DNA of 8,252 bases from CAZULF01 sp964621215 (GTDB taxonomy: Bacteria > Pseudomonadota > Gammaproteobacteria > UBA1113): NCBI GenBank assembly GCA_964621215.1, contig CAZULF010000095.1, forward strand, positions 1-8,252. The letters run 5' to 3'. Under the pieces are notes generated by a model. It saw only the letters and a program-made list of their open reading frames with translations, was not told the origin of the DNA and made no database searches. This document shows, piece after piece, positions 5,543-8,252 of the stretch. The translations under genes were made by a program, and so were the position numbers. Position 1 is the first letter of the stretch; the number at the start of each line of letters is the position of its first letter.

Positions 5543-8252
5543 TTATTTGCCCGAAGAAGGCATAGCAGAGCTCGTACTAGAACCGCTGTCAGATTGCTGC
5601 AGCGACTGTTCTAATTCCGCGAGTTTATCTTCTATCTCTTTTACCTCCTCTTGTAAGTATCCCCTTTTTTTAGCGAATCCTAACATTGTCTTGGCGAACG
5701 CCACTTTCCCCCTTGCCTCCTGATATTTTCCACATTTAAAGAAAGTTATAGCGTTGGCATGCCCCTCACATCCATAAAGAAAATACTCTTTCGGGTTCAG
5801 AGTGCTTTCAGATACAACCGACTTGTTGTTAATGACTGACTTCGGTCCGCGTCGCTCTAAATCAAGACTCATAGCATCAACAAAGACGGCAGTTTTAATA
5901 TACCCTACCTTAGCGGCAAAAGTTTTCTTGATCGAGCTCAGAGGCGAATCATCATTTGAGTAGTAAAGCCAATGATGAGTATTACCTACTCTGACTCGAC
6001 ACCCGGGTCCCCGGTATAACATATCATCAGTAATTCCCTTGTCAGCTTTATTTTTAACCTCGACTGTTTGAACACCAAAAGACATCCGAATTAGCGGTAC
6101 TTTATGCGAAGACTGCTTGACATTATGAAGGACAGTTAACAGATCTGTTTGCATAGTTTCGCCAGGGGAAATATAACCATTCAACAAACCTGCCATTATT
6201 TTACTAGCACCGGTATTCGCAAAGGTAGCAGCTCCATTTATGGTTAATAGTTCAATTTGCTCTTCATAAGCCAAGGTGACAAATAGCGCAATCTGGTTAG
6301 TCAATTTATCTAAACCGGTTATAGAATATCCACTTAAGACTGAACAACCATCACTAATTATCTTCTCCTCTATTTTAGTTTCAACACTAGTAGAAATAGT
6401 ATGAACGCATGATGATACCGAATCTATAATCCATCCCACATTAGGAATAAAGGCTAAATTAGAGGTTAACCGACTAGCCACCTCTGTTAATTTAACAAGA
6501 TTAAAGAGACAGGGCTGTAACCACCCTGGTTGTTGTTGCTCCAAAACTAAATCTAAAATTGCATGTTTCTGCACTTCAACTAAATCCGTGTTTAGAATAA
6601 GTATTGTGGCAAAATACGCACTTAGACGAGTTAATAGAGTCTTATAAAAAGAAACCAACGTTTTTTTCGGCATGATATACTTTATCAATTGTCCAATTAA
6701 CTCTTTTTCCTTTCGCCTAACATTTATTTCACTCATGAACGTCTGAAACTCACCAAGCTGCTTGCGAGCGGACTGCAACTCACTTTCATGTTGTTCAAGA
6801 CTAAAGGCATGCATAGCATCAGTAGTTGATACTTCTTTTTTCAGCTGTTCTATCGTTTTCTCTAAGCTAGCTATCGCTTTTTGTTGCGTTGAATGTATTT
6901 TATTTAACTCATTCAGTCCTTCTGCTTCCATAGTTTCGACGTTATCAGCTAAACCCGCCGCAACATCAGGCAGGTTATCCCAACAGGATTTAATAAATCC
7001 AAGACCAGAAGAAACTGTGCTTTTGGCCACAGAAACGGTACCTTTTAAAAATTCCGTTCCAAAAGCGAGAGAACTTTCCTCTGTATCTTCCTCGCTAGCT
7101 TTACACTTGTCTTTCGGAAACTCAACATCTGGCGCTGAAACTTTATGACTCCCCAAATTGCAAGGACTTTGCACTTTAGAACCACTCAATTCAGCGCAAC
7201 GTAACGCAGGATTTAATGTTTTAGCCGTGTCATTATCAATGACAGCGCTCTGAATGTCTGTATTCCCTAAAAAAATTGCATTAGTAAAATTACAGTTGAT
7301 AAACTTAGTTTTTTTAAATGAACAATTAATGAACCTAGCATTCGTAAAATCAAAACCTTCCAGTAAAAAACTATCGAATAAGAAAACTCCGCCATCCTGG
7401 CCGAAAGAAATACTAGATAAATTTTTGGCCCGGATTCGCTGCAGGCTTGGGGTAAAAGCATCTAACAATCCACCCAAATCCTCACATGTATAGCTAACAA
7501 AAATTTTACTGCAATCAATCAGCTTGCTTTGTGAAATGCCTTTTCTCGCCTCTTCAAAAAGTTGTAACACCAGTGGAGTTAGTGCAAACTCCACCTCTCC
7601 CAACATGGGGGCAGTAAAAACGGTAATAACAGATTGCAGCGCTTTTACTAACAAATTTAGTTTACTTATTATTAGCGAAAGTTTATCCGATCCATCGTCA
7701 GTGGTCGCAAATTGATGTACAGCCTCAACTCCAAATAGGATTATATCGTCCAATATAATTTCCTTTTTATTCTTTTGTTGCATCCATACTTGTAAATTAA
7801 TGACTAACTGGAAAAGTTCTTCACTAGTTTGTTTAGTAAGGCCAGGAACATCAAGCCCTGCTAACAGAGCTCCTAGCTTTGTGCGATTACTATCATTTTC
7901 TAAAAAGTTTTTTAATTCAGTATGATTTAGTAAATATAGCGCCAGCTTAATAGGCTCATTAGTATAAGATTGGTAAAACTCGATTAATCGTTGGGAGGCA
8001 TGGTAAGCTTCTTGCATATCTGTACGTAGAATATCTAACCAATTATCGTCATCTTTTTTTAATCCACATTGCTTCAGTAATGATCCACATATATATCCTA
8101 GAGTACCGGTCCAGTTCAGTTTGGCTGCCATCTTAATTATATTTTTTTCAATAAATTTCTCGGCAATTCGTGCTAATCGTGGGTTTTTTTGAAAGTAATC
8201 ATTATAATTTTGCAAGATCTTCGATAGTTTAAACCATCGCTTTACTTTTTCA
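5543..8252 (-). CDS. Large multi-domain protein with pentapeptide repeats, coiled coil and TPR-like region; candidate type IV effector (5' partial)
   Basis: I do not recognise a named family over the whole length. The frame is open to the right edge (at least 902 codons). A TTG at 8215 could start an 890-residue protein, but has no good ribosome binding site, and the upstream codons (EKVKRWFKLSKI) look like protein, so the true start probably lies beyond the window. Numbering from the TTG: residues 1-275 are mostly helical; 278-327 are pentapeptide repeats; 424-505 are a strongly charged coiled coil; 510-700 are helical with hydrophobic stretches (531-546, 586-609) but no clear membrane anchor; 740-790 may be a beta-rich unit; 815-850 resemble a TPR helix pair; 856-870 are Glu-rich; 875-890 are almost all Ser, Thr, Gly and small residues. 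No signal peptide can be judged. The last two features are typical of Dot/Icm-secreted proteins; function unknown. Confidence 0.85.
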   Translation of the reverse strand, partial: EKVKRWFKLSKILQNYNDYFQKNPRLARIAEKFIEKNIIKMAAKLNWTGTLGYICGSLLKQCGLKKDDDNWLDILRTDMQEAYHASQRLIEFYQSYTNEPIKLALYLLNHTELKNFLENDSNRTKLGALLAGLDVPGLTKQTSEELFQLVINLQVWMQQKNKKEIILDDIILFGVEAVHQFATTDDGSDKLSLIISKLNLLVKALQSVITVFTAPMLGEVEFALTPLVLQLFEEARKGISQSKLIDCSKIFVSYTCEDLGGLLDAFTPSLQRIRAKNLSSISFGQDGGVFLFDSFLLEGFDFTNARFINCSFKKTKFINCNFTNAIFLGNTDIQSAVIDNDTAKTLNPALRCAELSGSKVQSPCNLGSHKVSAPDVEFPKDKCKASEEDTEESSLAFGTEFLKGTVSVAKSTVSSGLGFIKSCWDNLPDVAAGLADNVETMEAEGLNELNKIHSTQQKAIASLEKTIEQLKKEVSTTDAMHAFSLEQHESELQSARKQLGEFQTFMSEINVRRKEKELIGQLIKYIMPKKTLVSFYKTLLTRLSAYFATILILNTDLVEVQKHAILDLVLEQQQPGWLQPCLFNLVKLTEVASRLTSNLAFIPNVGWIIDSVSSCVHTISTSVETKIEEKIISDGCSVLSGYSITGLDKLTNQIALFVTLAYEEQIELLTINGAATFANTGASKIMAGLLNGYISPGETMQTDLLTVLHNVKQSSHKVPLIRMSFGVQTVEVKNKADKGITDDMLYRGPGCRVRVGNTHHWLYYSNDDSPLSSIKKTFAAKVGYIKTAVFVDAMSLDLERRGPKSVINNKSVVSESTLNPKEYFLYGCEGHANAITFFKCGKYQEARGKVAFAKTMLGFAKKRGYLQEEVKEIEDKLAELEQSLQQSDSGSSTSSAMPSSGK
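5546..5665 (-). other. Glu-rich block plus Ser/Thr-rich C-terminal tail (possible type IV secretion signal)
   Basis: The last 40 residues of the large protein contain an acidic helix, EEVKEIEDKLAELEQ (856-870 from the TTG), followed by a tail (875-890) with eight Ser/Thr in sixteen residues and a terminal Lys. Dot/Icm substrates of Legionella and Coxiella often carry an E-block near the C-terminus and an abundance of small polar residues in the last twenty positions. Such composition is suggestive only. Confidence 0.45.
6701..6946 (-). other. Predicted long coiled coil in the large protein
   Basis: Residues 424-505 (from the TTG) lack proline, are rich in Glu, Lys, Gln and Leu, and show heptad-like spacing of hydrophobic residues, for example LNELNKI, IASLEKTIEQLKKEV and LQSARKQLGEF. 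This suggests oligomerisation or partner binding. It separates the pentapeptide-containing half from the C-terminal helical half. Confidence 0.65.
7235..7369 (-). other. Pentapeptide-repeat block in the large protein
   Basis: Phe occurs at exactly every fifth residue from 290 to 315 (290, 295, 300, 305, 310, 315; numbering from the TTG), with F280 and L285 extending the register upstream. Flanking residues follow the family pattern, with Asn two after the central Phe and Ala or Cys before the next unit (FTNA, FINC). Eight repeats would make about two turns of the right-handed quadrilateral beta-helix, a short block for this fold. Confidence 0.8.

Noticed and set aside
6762..7148. Plus-strand open frame of 128 codons inside the large gene, and similar small open frames at 1046-1315, 2141-2362, 4181-4378 and 7254-7493
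   Set aside because: They lie opposite or out of frame with well-supported genes, have no ribosome binding site or recognisable domain, and read as low-complexity shadows.
7440..7520. TIR-like phrase KIFVSYTCEDLGGLL in the large protein
   Set aside because: Only the first-strand pattern resembles a TIR domain; the pentapeptide block begins about 40 residues later, leaving no room for the fold or its catalytic Glu.

Overview
The window looks like chromosome from an AT-rich gammaproteobacterium. The genes suggest a host-associated, probably intracellular lineage of the Legionella/Coxiella type, because ordinary housekeeping genes sit beside two proteins built like host-directed effectors. This placement is inferred from gene content; no rRNA or marker gene is present to fix the taxon.

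Layout from left to right. (1) Positions 1-656, minus strand: the start of a type IV pilin-like gene that runs off the left edge, preceded by a complete FimT/GspH-family minor pseudopilin. (2) Positions 657-789: a divergent intergenic region with a 12-bp palindrome and a REP-like inverted repeat. (3) Positions 790-2430, plus: glutamine-dependent NAD+ synthetase (nadE), with every catalytic residue that can be checked intact. (4) Positions 2576-3697, plus: a 373-residue protein that I read as a TcdA/TcdB-type (GT44-like) glycosyltransferase. It carries an ASDILR motif followed at the correct distance by a DxD motif, and has its own extended -10 promoter. (5) Positions 3705-4728, minus: bioY (biotin ECF transporter S component) followed by a cysteine-rich DUF1284 protein, with a second REP-like palindrome between them. 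(6) Positions 4865-5511, plus: a Phd/VapC-type toxin-antitoxin pair with overlapping genes and a perfect inverted-repeat operator. (7) Positions 5543-8252, minus: a very large protein (at least 902 residues, 5' end probably beyond the window) with a pentapeptide-repeat block, a long coiled coil, a TPR-like helical hairpin, and a C-terminus with a Glu-rich block followed by a Ser/Thr-rich tail, as in many Dot/Icm type IV secretion substrates.

The cofactor genes (NAD synthesis, biotin uptake) suit a cell that draws on precursors from a host. The most interesting content is the compact toxin-type glycosyltransferase and the large multi-domain protein. Both are candidate secreted effectors. No secretion apparatus lies in the window, so secretion is inference.
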